Source: Azospirillum humicireducens
GTDB taxonomy: Bacteria > Pseudomonadota > Alphaproteobacteria > Azospirillales > Azospirillaceae
Assembly (NCBI RefSeq): GCF_001639105.2
Contig: NZ_CP028905.1
Span: 22,433 to 86,432 of the forward strand
Reading direction: 5' to 3'
Length of the DNA: 64,000 nucleotides
Below, one piece after another: positions 55,755-63,662 of this stretch (the stretch's first letter is position 1; each line of letters begins with the position of its first letter). Position numbers and translations under genes: made by a program. The notes beneath the pieces were generated by a model. It was not told the origin of the DNA. It searched no databases and was given only the letters and a program-made list of their open reading frames with translations.

Positions 55755-57712
55755 CACCCTTTGGCCGCCCAGTCGCGCCACATGGCGCGGTAGGCCGCCT
55801 CGACCCCTTGGGCGAAGCCCTTGTAGTCGGTCAGCGGAGCGGCGTTCAGCCGGTCGCGCATGGTCCGGCGCAGCTCCGTCAACCGGCCCGCATCGGTTGC
55901 GAGCGCCACCGCGGTGGCGATGTAGCCAGCCTCGTCGGATGCCACCAGGTCGGTCAGGCCGCAATGGGTCAGCAGGCTGGCGCCAACGCGGGAGACATGG
56001 CTGGCGCCCGTCACCGTCACCACCGGCACACCCATCCACAAGGCTTCGCAGGTGGTGGTGGTGCCGTTGTAGGGGAAGGGATCGAGGGCGATGTCGATGC
56101 GGTCGTAGGCGCGCAGATGCCCGTCGGCGGCGTCGATCCGGGCCAGCAGCTCGATGCGGCCGGCATCGATCCCGCACTGGACGAAGGTGTTCAGGTAGCG
56201 CCGGCGCGTCTCCTCGTCGCCCATCTGGGCGCTCTTGACGATCAGGCGGGAGTTCGGAACCCGCTTCAGGATCTCCGACCAGACGCGCACCACCTCCCCC
56301 GTCACCTTCGAGGTGTTGTTGAAGGAGCCGAAGGTGACATGGCCGTTGGCGCGCGACGGCGGCTCGGCCGGCGGGGCGACGTCCACCGGCGGGCGGTAGC
56401 TGTGGAAGCCGTGCGGCAGGCGGACGATGCGCTCGGCGCTCAGCCGGTCGGCCTCGCCCGGCGGCTCGGCGATGGCGTCGCTGAAGCGCCAGTCGATGGC
56501 GCGCATGCCCGTGGTGTCGGGATATCCCAGCCAGCTGACCTGGACCGGCGCCGGCTTGCGGGCGAACAGGGTCAGGCGGTTGTTGGCGGTGTGGCCGGTC
56601 AGGTCGACCAGGATGTCGATGCCGTCCTGCTCGATCAGCGCCGCGGCGCGCGCGTCGTCCATTCCGGCCACGGACCGCCAGCCCTCCACCAGTCCCTTCA
56701 GCCGTTCGGTGACCACGTCCGAGCGTGTGGCGGCATGGTAGCAGAACACCTCGAACCGGTCGCGGTCATGCTCGCGGATCAGCGGTTCGGCGAAGAAGGC
56801 GACGGAATGGGCGCAGAAGTCCGGCGAGACATAGCCGACGCGCAGGCGGCGTTCGGGATCGCGCGGGTTGGCGTGGCGCTTGCCGGCGGGCAGCAGCGGA
56901 TCGGCATGGCGTTGCGCCCACACCGCATGGGCCTTGAAGATGGTCTCGGGCGGGACGGCCGGGGTGTAGTGCAGGGCCAGCAGCAGGTTGGAATGCATCA
57001 GGGCGTGGTTGGGGTGGGCCTCCAGACCCTTCTGGAAGACGCCGATCGCCTCATCGATCCGGCCCATCTCCTTCAGCGTCTCGCCCAGATTGTTCCAGGC
57101 CTCGGCCGACTTCGGGTCGGCCTTCAGCGCGGCGACGAAGCAGTCCACGGCGCGGGCCAGCTCGACCGCTCCCTTGTGCAGGTCGCCCAGGTTGCACAGG
57201 GCCGGCGCCATGTCCGGCTTCAGGCGCAGCGCCTCGCCATAGGCCGCCTTGGCCGCCTCGCGCTCGCCGCGCTTGCGCAGGATGTTCGCCAGGTTGAAAT
57301 GGGCCTCGGCATAGTCGGGCTTCAGCCGGATGGCGGTGCGCAGCGCCTCCTCCGCCTCCGCGATCCGGCCCATGTCCAGCAGCAGGCAGCCGTGGTTGCT
57401 GTGGACGAAGGGATCGCCGGCGTTGCGGGTGAGCGCCCGGCGGTAGCAGCCCAGCGCCTCCTCCCAGTCGCCGCGGGCGCGCAGGATGATGGCGAGGTTG
57501 TTGTTGGCGTTGGCGTGGCCCGGATCGGCGGCCAGAACCGTGCGGTATCCGGCCTCGGCCTCGGCCGTCCGGCCTGCCTGGTGCAGCGTCAGTGCCCGGC
57601 CGAAACCGGCGTCCGACGCCGGGGGGGGGGCAGCCGGCCCCACGTTCCGTGGGGAGGGGGGCAGACCGGCCGGGCGTTTGGCCTTGGCCTGCTTGCGTGA
57701 AGGCTTTTTCAT
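55754..57712 (-). CDS. TPR O-GlcNAc-transferase-like glycosyltransferase (GT41)
   Basis: A 652-residue SPINDLY/OGT-type enzyme. A basic, Lys/Pro-rich N-terminus (MKKPSRKQAKAKRP) leads to about six TPR units over residues 35-260 (for example AEAHFNLANILRKRGEREAA). The catalytic region follows: LRVGYVSPDFCAHSVAFF, DILVDLTGHTANNRLTLFAR then KPAPVQVSWLGYPDTTG, GSFNNTSKVTGEVV, and ALDPFPYNGTTTTCEALWMG. This family transfers a sugar from UDP-GlcNAc or similar donors to Ser/Thr in proteins. A run of ten cytosines (57621-57630 as G on the plus strand) lies in codons 28-31 and could switch the frame by slippage. First gene of a coupled three-gene operon. Confidence 0.9.
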   Translation of the reverse strand: MKKPSRKQAKAKRPAGLPPSPRNVGPAAPPPASDAGFGRALTLHQAGRTAEAEAGYRTVLAADPGHANANNNLAIILRARGDWEEALGCYRRALTRNAGDPFVHSNHGCLLLDMGRIAEAEEALRTAIRLKPDYAEAHFNLANILRKRGEREAAKAAYGEALRLKPDMAPALCNLGDLHKGAVELARAVDCFVAALKADPKSAEAWNNLGETLKEMGRIDEAIGVFQKGLEAHPNHALMHSNLLLALHYTPAVPPETIFKAHAVWAQRHADPLLPAGKRHANPRDPERRLRVGYVSPDFCAHSVAFFAEPLIREHDRDRFEVFCYHAATRSDVVTERLKGLVEGWRSVAGMDDARAAALIEQDGIDILVDLTGHTANNRLTLFARKPAPVQVSWLGYPDTTGMRAIDWRFSDAIAEPPGEADRLSAERIVRLPHGFHSYRPPVDVAPPAEPPSRANGHVTFGSFNNTSKVTGEVVRVWSEILKRVPNSRLIVKSAQMGDEETRRRYLNTFVQCGIDAGRIELLARIDAADGHLRAYDRIDIALDPFPYNGTTTTCEALWMGVPVVTVTGASHVSRVGASLLTHCGLTDLVASDEAGYIATAVALATDAGRLTELRRTMRDRLNAAPLTDYKGFAQGVEAAYRAMWRDWAAKG

Positions 57713-58073
57713 CGGACTGCCCGCTTGGCTTTTTCGGTCTTCGTCGGCACGAGGGCCGTCCGCCGGTCGATAGCAATGACGGCGCAAGGTCCGCAAGCGG
57801 CATCTCGCCTCCAGCGAATGTGCCACAACGGACACAGGGGGGCGGGGACATATGATGGATGGCGGATGCCCCCCGGGACAGATGGCTTGCCGCTGTCGTG
57901 CCTCTTCTGCTATTCCAGCGGAATCGCGTGGTCGTGCATCATCCGCAAGTGGCGGAGGCACCATGCTTCGTCGCGCCCCGGACCCAGGAGCGGATGGTCG
58001 GTAAAACCGGGTGACCGAACGGTATGAAGACCTTGCTTTTGCGACGCATTCCACATTTCTCACGGCGGTTCCC
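57713..58073. other. Divergent promoter region between the GT41 operon and the type I secretion operon
   Basis: About 360 bases without a supported gene, unless the exporter starts at the GTG at 58011. It must hold the promoters for both divergent operons. I see no clear consensus boxes or operator symmetry. Confidence 0.5.
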
Positions 58074-60230
58074 ATGACCCTTGCTGCGGAAGTCCCCTGC
58101 GCCCATACCGGGCTGCATTCCCTGGCTGCCGTCGCGCGCCAGCGTGGCCTCGACGTCTCGGCCGAGCGGCTTCAGCACAGCAACGTCATCGGGAACGAGG
58201 AGCTGGACACCGCCCGTCTCCTGCGGGTGGCCAAGTCCATCGGCCTGAAGGCCGAGGCGACGACGTTGGAGTGGGAGGATCTGGGCAAGCTCCAGGACGC
58301 CTTTCCCGCCATCCTGCGCCTGCGCAACGGCAATTCCATGGTGGTGGTCGGCTTCGGCAAGCAGGGCGACACCGACGTCGCCATCCTGCAGGATCCCCTG
58401 GCCGGCCAGGAGCTGATCCTGCCGGTCGACCGTATCCGCCTGAGCCAGGCCTGGGCCGGCGAGGTGGTGCTGCTGAAGCGCGACTACGGCCTGACCGACA
58501 CCGAGCAGCCCTTCGGCCTGAAGTGGTTCCTGGTGGAGATCCTGCGGCACAAGCGCATCTTCCGCGACATCGGCATCGCGGCGATCCTGATGAGCCTGTT
58601 CGCGCTAGCCGTGCCGATCTTCTTCCAGCTGGTGATCGACCGCGTGCTGGTCCACCGCAGTCTGGGCACGCTCAGCGTCCTGATGGTCGGCATGGTCGGC
58701 GTCATCCTGTTCGAGACCGCCTTCTCCTACCTGCGCCAGTACCTGATGCTCTACGCGACGAAGAAGATCGACGCGAAGATGAACGTCCAGGTCTTCAACA
58801 AGCTCGTCGGCCTGCCGATGCATTATTTCGAGCGGGTGTCGTCGGGCGAGATCGTCAAGAACGTCCAGCAGGCCGAGCGGATCCGCAACTTCCTGACCGG
58901 TCAGCTCTTCATGACGCTGCTGGACACGGTCTCGCTGGTCATCTTCCTGCCGATCATGTTCATGTACAGCGTGCCGCTGACGGTGCTGGTCCTGGCCTTC
59001 TCCGTGTTGATGGCGATCAACATCGGCATCATGATCCCGCTGATCAAAGGCCGGCTGAAGGAGCTGTACCAGGCGGAAATCCGCCAGCAATCCTTCCTGA
59101 TCGAGAACATCCACGGCATGCGCACGGTGAAGTCGCTGGCGCTCGATTCCCGCCAGAAGCAGGAGTGGGACCACCGCGTCGCCCGCGCCGCCGAACAGCG
59201 CTTCGACGTCGGCCGCATCATGATCATCGGCCAGACGGTGGCCCAGCCGCTGAACCAGCTGATGATGGCCTGCCTGCTGGGCCTCGGCACCTATCTGGCG
59301 CTGAACGGCGAGCTGATGATGGGCGCGCTCATCGCCTTCTACATCCTGGCCGGCCGCGTCACCCAGCCGCTGCTGCAGATGGCCCAGCTGGTCCAGCAGT
59401 TCCAGGAGGTGTCGATCTCGGTCCAGATGCTGGGCTCGATCATGAACCATCCTCCGGAGGAGGGACGCACCGGCCGCGGCCTGCGCACGCCGCTGCGCGG
59501 CATGGTGGAGTTCCAGGAGGTGCGCTTCCGCTATGCCCCCTCGTCTCCGCCGGCGCTCGACGGCGTCTCCTTCACCGCCTCCGAAGGCACCATCCTCGGC
59601 GTGATGGGCCGCTCGGGCTCGGGCAAGACGACCGTGACCCGGCTGCTGCAGGGCCTGCACCGGGCGCAGGAAGGCCTGATCCGCATCGACGGACGGGACC
59701 TGCGCGAATACGACCTCGACCATCTGCGCGCCTCGATCGGCGTCGTTCTGCAGGACAATTTCCTGTTCACCGGCACCATCCGCGAGAACGTCTCCGCCGC
59801 GAAGCCAGGGGCGACGACCGAGGAGATCCTGAAGGTCATCCATCTGGCCGGCGCCGACGAATTCGTCGAGCGGCTGCCCAAGGGCCTCGACACCATGCTG
59901 GAGGAAGGCTCGTCCAACCTCTCCGGCGGTCAGCGCCAGCGTCTCGCCATCGCCCGCGCCCTGCTGACCAACCCGAAGATCCTGATCATGGACGAGGCGA
60001 CCTCGGCGCTCGATGCCGAAAGCGAGGCCATCGTCCAGGCCAATCTGATGAACATCGCCCGCGGCCGCACCGTCATCATCATCTCGCACCGGCTGTCGTC
60101 GCTGGTTCCGTCGGACACCATCCTGGTGATGGACCGCGGCAAGGTGGTGGACAGCGGCAAGCATGACGAGCTGCTGGAACGCTGCGACATCTACCAGCAT
60201 CTCTGGCACCAGCAGAACCGGCACATCTAG
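58074..60230 (+). CDS. Type I secretion ABC transporter (HlyB-like, degenerate C39 domain)
   Basis: A 718-residue inner-membrane exporter from the ATG at 58074; a GTG at 58011 would add 21 residues. Residues 5-130 are a C39 peptidase-like domain in which the catalytic Cys is absent (HTGLHSLAAVARQRG where active enzymes have DCG), as in HlyB, so it would bind an unfolded substrate rather than cleave a leader. Five to six membrane helices follow (residues 155-430). The nucleotide-binding domain has GRSGSGKTT (Walker A), LSGGQRQRLAIARALL (signature), ILIMDEATSALD (Walker B) and ISHRLSS (H-loop). It is followed 11 bases later by its HlyD partner. Probable exporter of the giant repeat protein. Confidence 0.93.
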   Translation: MTLAAEVPCAHTGLHSLAAVARQRGLDVSAERLQHSNVIGNEELDTARLLRVAKSIGLKAEATTLEWEDLGKLQDAFPAILRLRNGNSMVVVGFGKQGDTDVAILQDPLAGQELILPVDRIRLSQAWAGEVVLLKRDYGLTDTEQPFGLKWFLVEILRHKRIFRDIGIAAILMSLFALAVPIFFQLVIDRVLVHRSLGTLSVLMVGMVGVILFETAFSYLRQYLMLYATKKIDAKMNVQVFNKLVGLPMHYFERVSSGEIVKNVQQAERIRNFLTGQLFMTLLDTVSLVIFLPIMFMYSVPLTVLVLAFSVLMAINIGIMIPLIKGRLKELYQAEIRQQSFLIENIHGMRTVKSLALDSRQKQEWDHRVARAAEQRFDVGRIMIIGQTVAQPLNQLMMACLLGLGTYLALNGELMMGALIAFYILAGRVTQPLLQMAQLVQQFQEVSISVQMLGSIMNHPPEEGRTGRGLRTPLRGMVEFQEVRFRYAPSSPPALDGVSFTASEGTILGVMGRSGSGKTTVTRLLQGLHRAQEGLIRIDGRDLREYDLDHLRASIGVVLQDNFLFTGTIRENVSAAKPGATTEEILKVIHLAGADEFVERLPKGLDTMLEEGSSNLSGGQRQRLAIARALLTNPKILIMDEATSALDAESEAIVQANLMNIARGRTVIIISHRLSSLVPSDTILVMDRGKVVDSGKHDELLERCDIYQHLWHQQNRHI

Positions 60231-60241
60231 GAGCGCGTCCC

Positions 60242-61669
60242 TTGACCGCACAGAAGCTTGCGAAAATTGAGACGACGCGCGTTCCCGCCAACGACGCGGC
60301 GCCGCGGGGGCCGGCCCAGTCACTGGACAAGCGGTCGAAGGCGCGGGGAAAGGCGGCCATCGGCGCCTTCCAAAAGGACACAGAGGCGATCCAGAACGCC
60401 CCCGATCCGTTTCTGGCGCGCATCACCCTGCATCTGCTGGCGCTGTTCGTCATCGGCCTGATCGCCTGGGCGTCGCTGTCCTTTCTGGACAAGATCGTCG
60501 CCTCGCAGGGCAAGATCATCTCGACCGAGCCCAACGTCATGGTCCAGCCGCTGGAGATGGCGGCGATCAAGCAGGTCCTGGTCCGTCCCGGCGACGTCGT
60601 GCGCCAGGGCCAGGTGCTTGCCACGCTCGACCCGACCTTCACCCAGGCCGACGTCCAGCAGCTGGAATCCCGCCTAGCCAACGCCGACGCGATGATCGCC
60701 CGGCTGGAGGCCGAGCATGACGGCAAGCCCTTCGTCGGCGGCATCGACCGCTACGGCTACGGCACGCTGCAGCAGTCGCTGTGGCGGGAGCGGCAGGCCC
60801 AGTACCAGTCGCAGATGGAGAATTACGAGGAGAAGCTCGCACGCCTGCAGTCCAACGTCGCCAAGTACGAGATGGACCGCGTCCATCTGAACGAGCGGCT
60901 GAAGGTGGTGCGCGAGATCGAGACCATGCGGTCCACGCTGCTGGCCACCCAGGTCGGCAGCAAGCTGAACCTGCTGCAGGCCACCAGCGACCGCATCGAC
61001 ATCGAACGCAACCTGGTCCTGAACCAGAACGAGCTGCAGGGCAACCGCCACGACCTGCAGGCCCTGCTGGCCGAGCGCGACGTCTTCATCCAGCAGTGGA
61101 ACGGCAAGATCATCGAAGAGTTGACCACCCAGCGCAACGAGCGCGAGGCGGTGCGCGAGCAGCTGACCAAGGCGCGCAAGCGCCAGTCGCTGGTCCAGCT
61201 CGACTCCCCCCTCGACGCCATCGTGCTGGAGGTTTCGCCCAAGGCAGCCCCCGGCTCCATCGCCAAGGAGGCCGAGGCGCTCTTCACCCTGGTGCCGGTC
61301 GGCTCTCCGCTGGAGGTCGAGGCCAACATCGATGCCCGCGACCTCGCCTTCGTCCAGGTCGGCGACAAGGTGCGCGTCAAGCTCGATGCCTACCCGTACA
61401 TGCAGCACGGGGCGCTCGACGGCGAGGTGACGACGATCAGCGAGGACTCCTTCTCCAACAAGGACAGCAACAACAATGCGACCGGTGCGCTTTTCTACCG
61501 GGCGCGGATCAAGCTGCTGACCACCACGCTGGACAATGTGCCTTCCAATTTCCGCCTGATCCCCGGCATGCCGCTGACGGCCGACATCAAGGTCGGCGAG
61601 CGCCGCATCATCACCTATTTCCTCCGCCCGATCCTGCGCGGAGTCGACGAAAGCCTGCGGGAGCCCTGA
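60242..61669 (+). CDS. HlyD family type I secretion periplasmic adaptor
   Basis: A 475-residue membrane-fusion protein. A cytoplasmic N-terminus of about 60 residues precedes one membrane helix (LHLLALFVIGLIAWASLSFL). Half of the biotinyl-lipoyl domain follows (LVRPGDVVRQGQVLATLDPT), then long coiled coils over residues 140-310, the second lipoyl half (QLDSPLDAIVLEVSPKA) and a beta-barrel domain. The family signature near the C-terminus, PGMPLTADIKVGERRIITYFL, is intact. The start is a TTG at 60242 with AGGAG eight bases upstream, overlapping the ABC gene's stop. It bridges the ABC protein to a TolC-type pore not found in this window. Part of this gene is repeated exactly at the window end. 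Confidence 0.94.
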   Translation: MTAQKLAKIETTRVPANDAAPRGPAQSLDKRSKARGKAAIGAFQKDTEAIQNAPDPFLARITLHLLALFVIGLIAWASLSFLDKIVASQGKIISTEPNVMVQPLEMAAIKQVLVRPGDVVRQGQVLATLDPTFTQADVQQLESRLANADAMIARLEAEHDGKPFVGGIDRYGYGTLQQSLWRERQAQYQSQMENYEEKLARLQSNVAKYEMDRVHLNERLKVVREIETMRSTLLATQVGSKLNLLQATSDRIDIERNLVLNQNELQGNRHDLQALLAERDVFIQQWNGKIIEELTTQRNEREAVREQLTKARKRQSLVQLDSPLDAIVLEVSPKAAPGSIAKEAEALFTLVPVGSPLEVEANIDARDLAFVQVGDKVRVKLDAYPYMQHGALDGEVTTISEDSFSNKDSNNNATGALFYRARIKLLTTTLDNVPSNFRLIPGMPLTADIKVGERRIITYFLRPILRGVDESLREP

Positions 61670-61671
61670 TC

Positions 61672-63024
61672 TTGTTCGGCAAGCTGTTGAAGCGAAGCAA
61701 ATCCACCGGTTCCCGCAAGCCGGATTTCCAGCAGGGTCTCGCCGCCTTCGAGGCGGAGGATTATGCCGGCGCCGTGGCCAACTGGATGCCGTTGGCCGAC
61801 CGGGGCGATGCCGAGGCGCAATACCGCATGGGCCAGCTCTATGCCCGCGGCCATGGGGTGGTGCGCGATTTCGGCGACGCCGCCCACTGGTTCCGCAAGG
61901 CGGCCGACCAGGGGCACAGGGAGGCGCAGTTCTCGCTCGCCCTGTGTTACGCCAACGGCGAAGGCGCGCCTCAGGATAGCGCCCTGCCGGTGCGCTGGTA
62001 CAAGACCGTCGCCAAGGCCAATCCGGCGGCGGCCGAGGCCAATCTGGCCCTGCTTTATCCCAATGGTCTCGGCATCACGCCTGACATCGCCCAGGCCCTG
62101 CACTGGTACCGGCTGTCGGCGGAAGCCGGCCATGCCGAGGCGCAGCACCATATGGGCCTGCTCCATGCCTTCGGGCAGGGGGTGCCGCAGGACCATGCCG
62201 CTGCCGCCGACTGGTACAGGAGATCGGCCGAACAGGGCTATGCCGTGGCCCAGCACGCTCTCGCCTCCCTCTACGCCAACGGCCAGGGGGTGGAGCGCGA
62301 CATCGGGCAGGCGCTCGTCTGGTACGAACGGGCCGCTGCCCAGGGCTTCGTCAATTCCCAGCTCGCGCTTGCCATCATCTACGAACATGGCACCGGGGTG
62401 GAGGCAGAACCGGCCCGTGCGGCGGAATTCTACCGGCAGGCGGCGGAGCAGGGCCATCCGGTGGCGCAGGTCAATCTCGGCCTGCTTCATGCCCGCGGGC
62501 ACGGCGTTCCCAAGGATTACCGCGAAACCCTGAAATGGTGCCGCCTGTCGGCCGAGCAGGGCAACGTCAACGCCCAGTTCAACCTTGGCCTGATCCATTC
62601 CAACGGGCTGGCCGGCGCCCCCGACCATGCCGAGGCCGCGGTCTGGTACCGCAAGGCGGCGATGCAGGGCAATGTCGGTGCCCAGGTCAATCTGGGCCTG
62701 ATGCTGGCCCATGGCTGGGGCGGCCGGCCGGAGCTGGTGGAAGGGGTGGATTGGCTGCGCAAGGCCGCGGCGCAGGGCCACGTTGGCGCGATGACCAACC
62801 TGGGCGCGCTCTACGCCAGCCGCGAGGGCAAGGCCTACAATCCCATCCAGGCCTATGTCTGGACCATCATGGCCGCCGCCGCCACCCAACCCGGTCCGGA
62901 GCGCGACGGTCTGGAGGCCAAGGCGCATGCGCTGGGGGTGGAGTTGACCAGCGAGGACCGCCACAAGGCCCAGGTGATCATGGAGGAGTGGAAGAAGAAC
63001 CCCAAGCTGGTGGCGACAGCATAG
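61672..63024 (+). CDS. Sel1-repeat protein
   Basis: A 450-residue protein built of about ten Sel1-like repeats of 36 residues (for example AQYRMGQLYARGHGVVRDFG, AQFNLGLIHSNGLAG), which form an alpha-solenoid for protein contacts. There is no signal peptide. The start is a TTG at 61672 with GGGAG eight bases upstream, three bases after the hlyD stop; the first residues (FGKLLKRSK) are basic. It is the third gene of the secretion operon, so it may assist the exporter, for example as a cytoplasmic chaperone or regulator (inference). Confidence 0.85.
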   Translation: MFGKLLKRSKSTGSRKPDFQQGLAAFEAEDYAGAVANWMPLADRGDAEAQYRMGQLYARGHGVVRDFGDAAHWFRKAADQGHREAQFSLALCYANGEGAPQDSALPVRWYKTVAKANPAAAEANLALLYPNGLGITPDIAQALHWYRLSAEAGHAEAQHHMGLLHAFGQGVPQDHAAAADWYRRSAEQGYAVAQHALASLYANGQGVERDIGQALVWYERAAAQGFVNSQLALAIIYEHGTGVEAEPARAAEFYRQAAEQGHPVAQVNLGLLHARGHGVPKDYRETLKWCRLSAEQGNVNAQFNLGLIHSNGLAGAPDHAEAAVWYRKAAMQGNVGAQVNLGLMLAHGWGGRPELVEGVDWLRKAAAQGHVGAMTNLGALYASREGKAYNPIQAYVWTIMAAAATQPGPERDGLEAKAHALGVELTSEDRHKAQVIMEEWKKNPKLVATA

Positions 63025-63031
63025 TCCGGCC

Positions 63032-63068
63032 GGGAAGGAACCGGGGATACGATCCCCGGTTCCTTCCC
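63032..63068 (+). terminator. 17-bp perfect hairpin after the secretion operon
   Basis: GGGAAGGAACCGGGGAT (63032-63048) pairs completely with ATCCCCGGTTCCTTCCC (63052-63068) around a three-base loop, eight bases after the Sel1 gene stop. There is no T-run, but stem strength and position fit a terminator or a 3' RNA-stabilising structure. Confidence 0.65.
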
Positions 63069-63213
63069 TGCTCCCTCCCCGGTCCTGCCGGCGTCCTGTC
63101 CGGCGCCGGGGAGGCTATCCGTCTGATGAGACGGGATTTTTCTGTGTTTTGTTGATCATCATCCTATCGCATGTATTTATTCCTTGCGCATCAATCCGCA
63201 TGGAGTTGCAGCG

Positions 63214-63552
63214 ATGATGACCCCCTATACCCATGTCCAACCGATCGCCGAGCTTCCCGGTTCGCTGGGGTTCACGGTCTGGGGCGTCGGAACCCGGGAC
63301 GATATTGCGACGGTGCTGGCGCCCGGCTATTTCGGCCCCACCGCCCGGATGATGAATGACGGCGACATCGTGATCGTGAACCGCCGCCCGCCGCTGGCTC
63401 CATCGGACGGCGGCACCGAGAAGCTGGTGCTGGCGGTGCACAAGGACGTGGCGGGAGCGATGACCCTGAGGCAGATCCTGCACCTGCCGGCTTTGGAGCC
63501 GATGGTGGCAAAGGCAAACAACCCGAAACCCGTCGTTTCGGATATGGGTTGA
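63214..63552 (+). CDS. Small protein of unknown function
   Basis: A 112-residue soluble protein from the ATG at 63214, with GGAG eight bases upstream; a second ATG follows at once and an earlier one lies at 63184. It has strand-rich text (LGFTVWGVGTRDDIATVLAP, GDIVIVNRRPPLAP) and no signal or membrane segment. I do not recognise a family. It stands after the hairpin ending the secretion operon, so it is probably transcribed separately. Confidence 0.65.
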   Translation: MMTPYTHVQPIAELPGSLGFTVWGVGTRDDIATVLAPGYFGPTARMMNDGDIVIVNRRPPLAPSDGGTEKLVLAVHKDVAGAMTLRQILHLPALEPMVAKANNPKPVVSDMG

Positions 63553-63662
63553 CGGTAGGGAAATGACAGCAGGGCTTATGGTTCGGTTGCCAGTCCGCAA
63601 GACGTAGAACGGCGGCCGAACCGTCTAGCAGGACGCGGAAAAACGAACATATTCCGGCTTTT
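63553..63662. other. Noncoding spacer before the hlyD copy
   Basis: About 110 bases, less GC-rich, with no gene. It ends abruptly where hlyD identity begins, without recognisable inverted or target-site repeats. Confidence 0.5.

Noticed and set aside
58074..61669. Bacteriocin (double-glycine peptide) exporter
   Set aside because: The C39 catalytic Cys is absent and no small double-glycine leader peptide is visible nearby.
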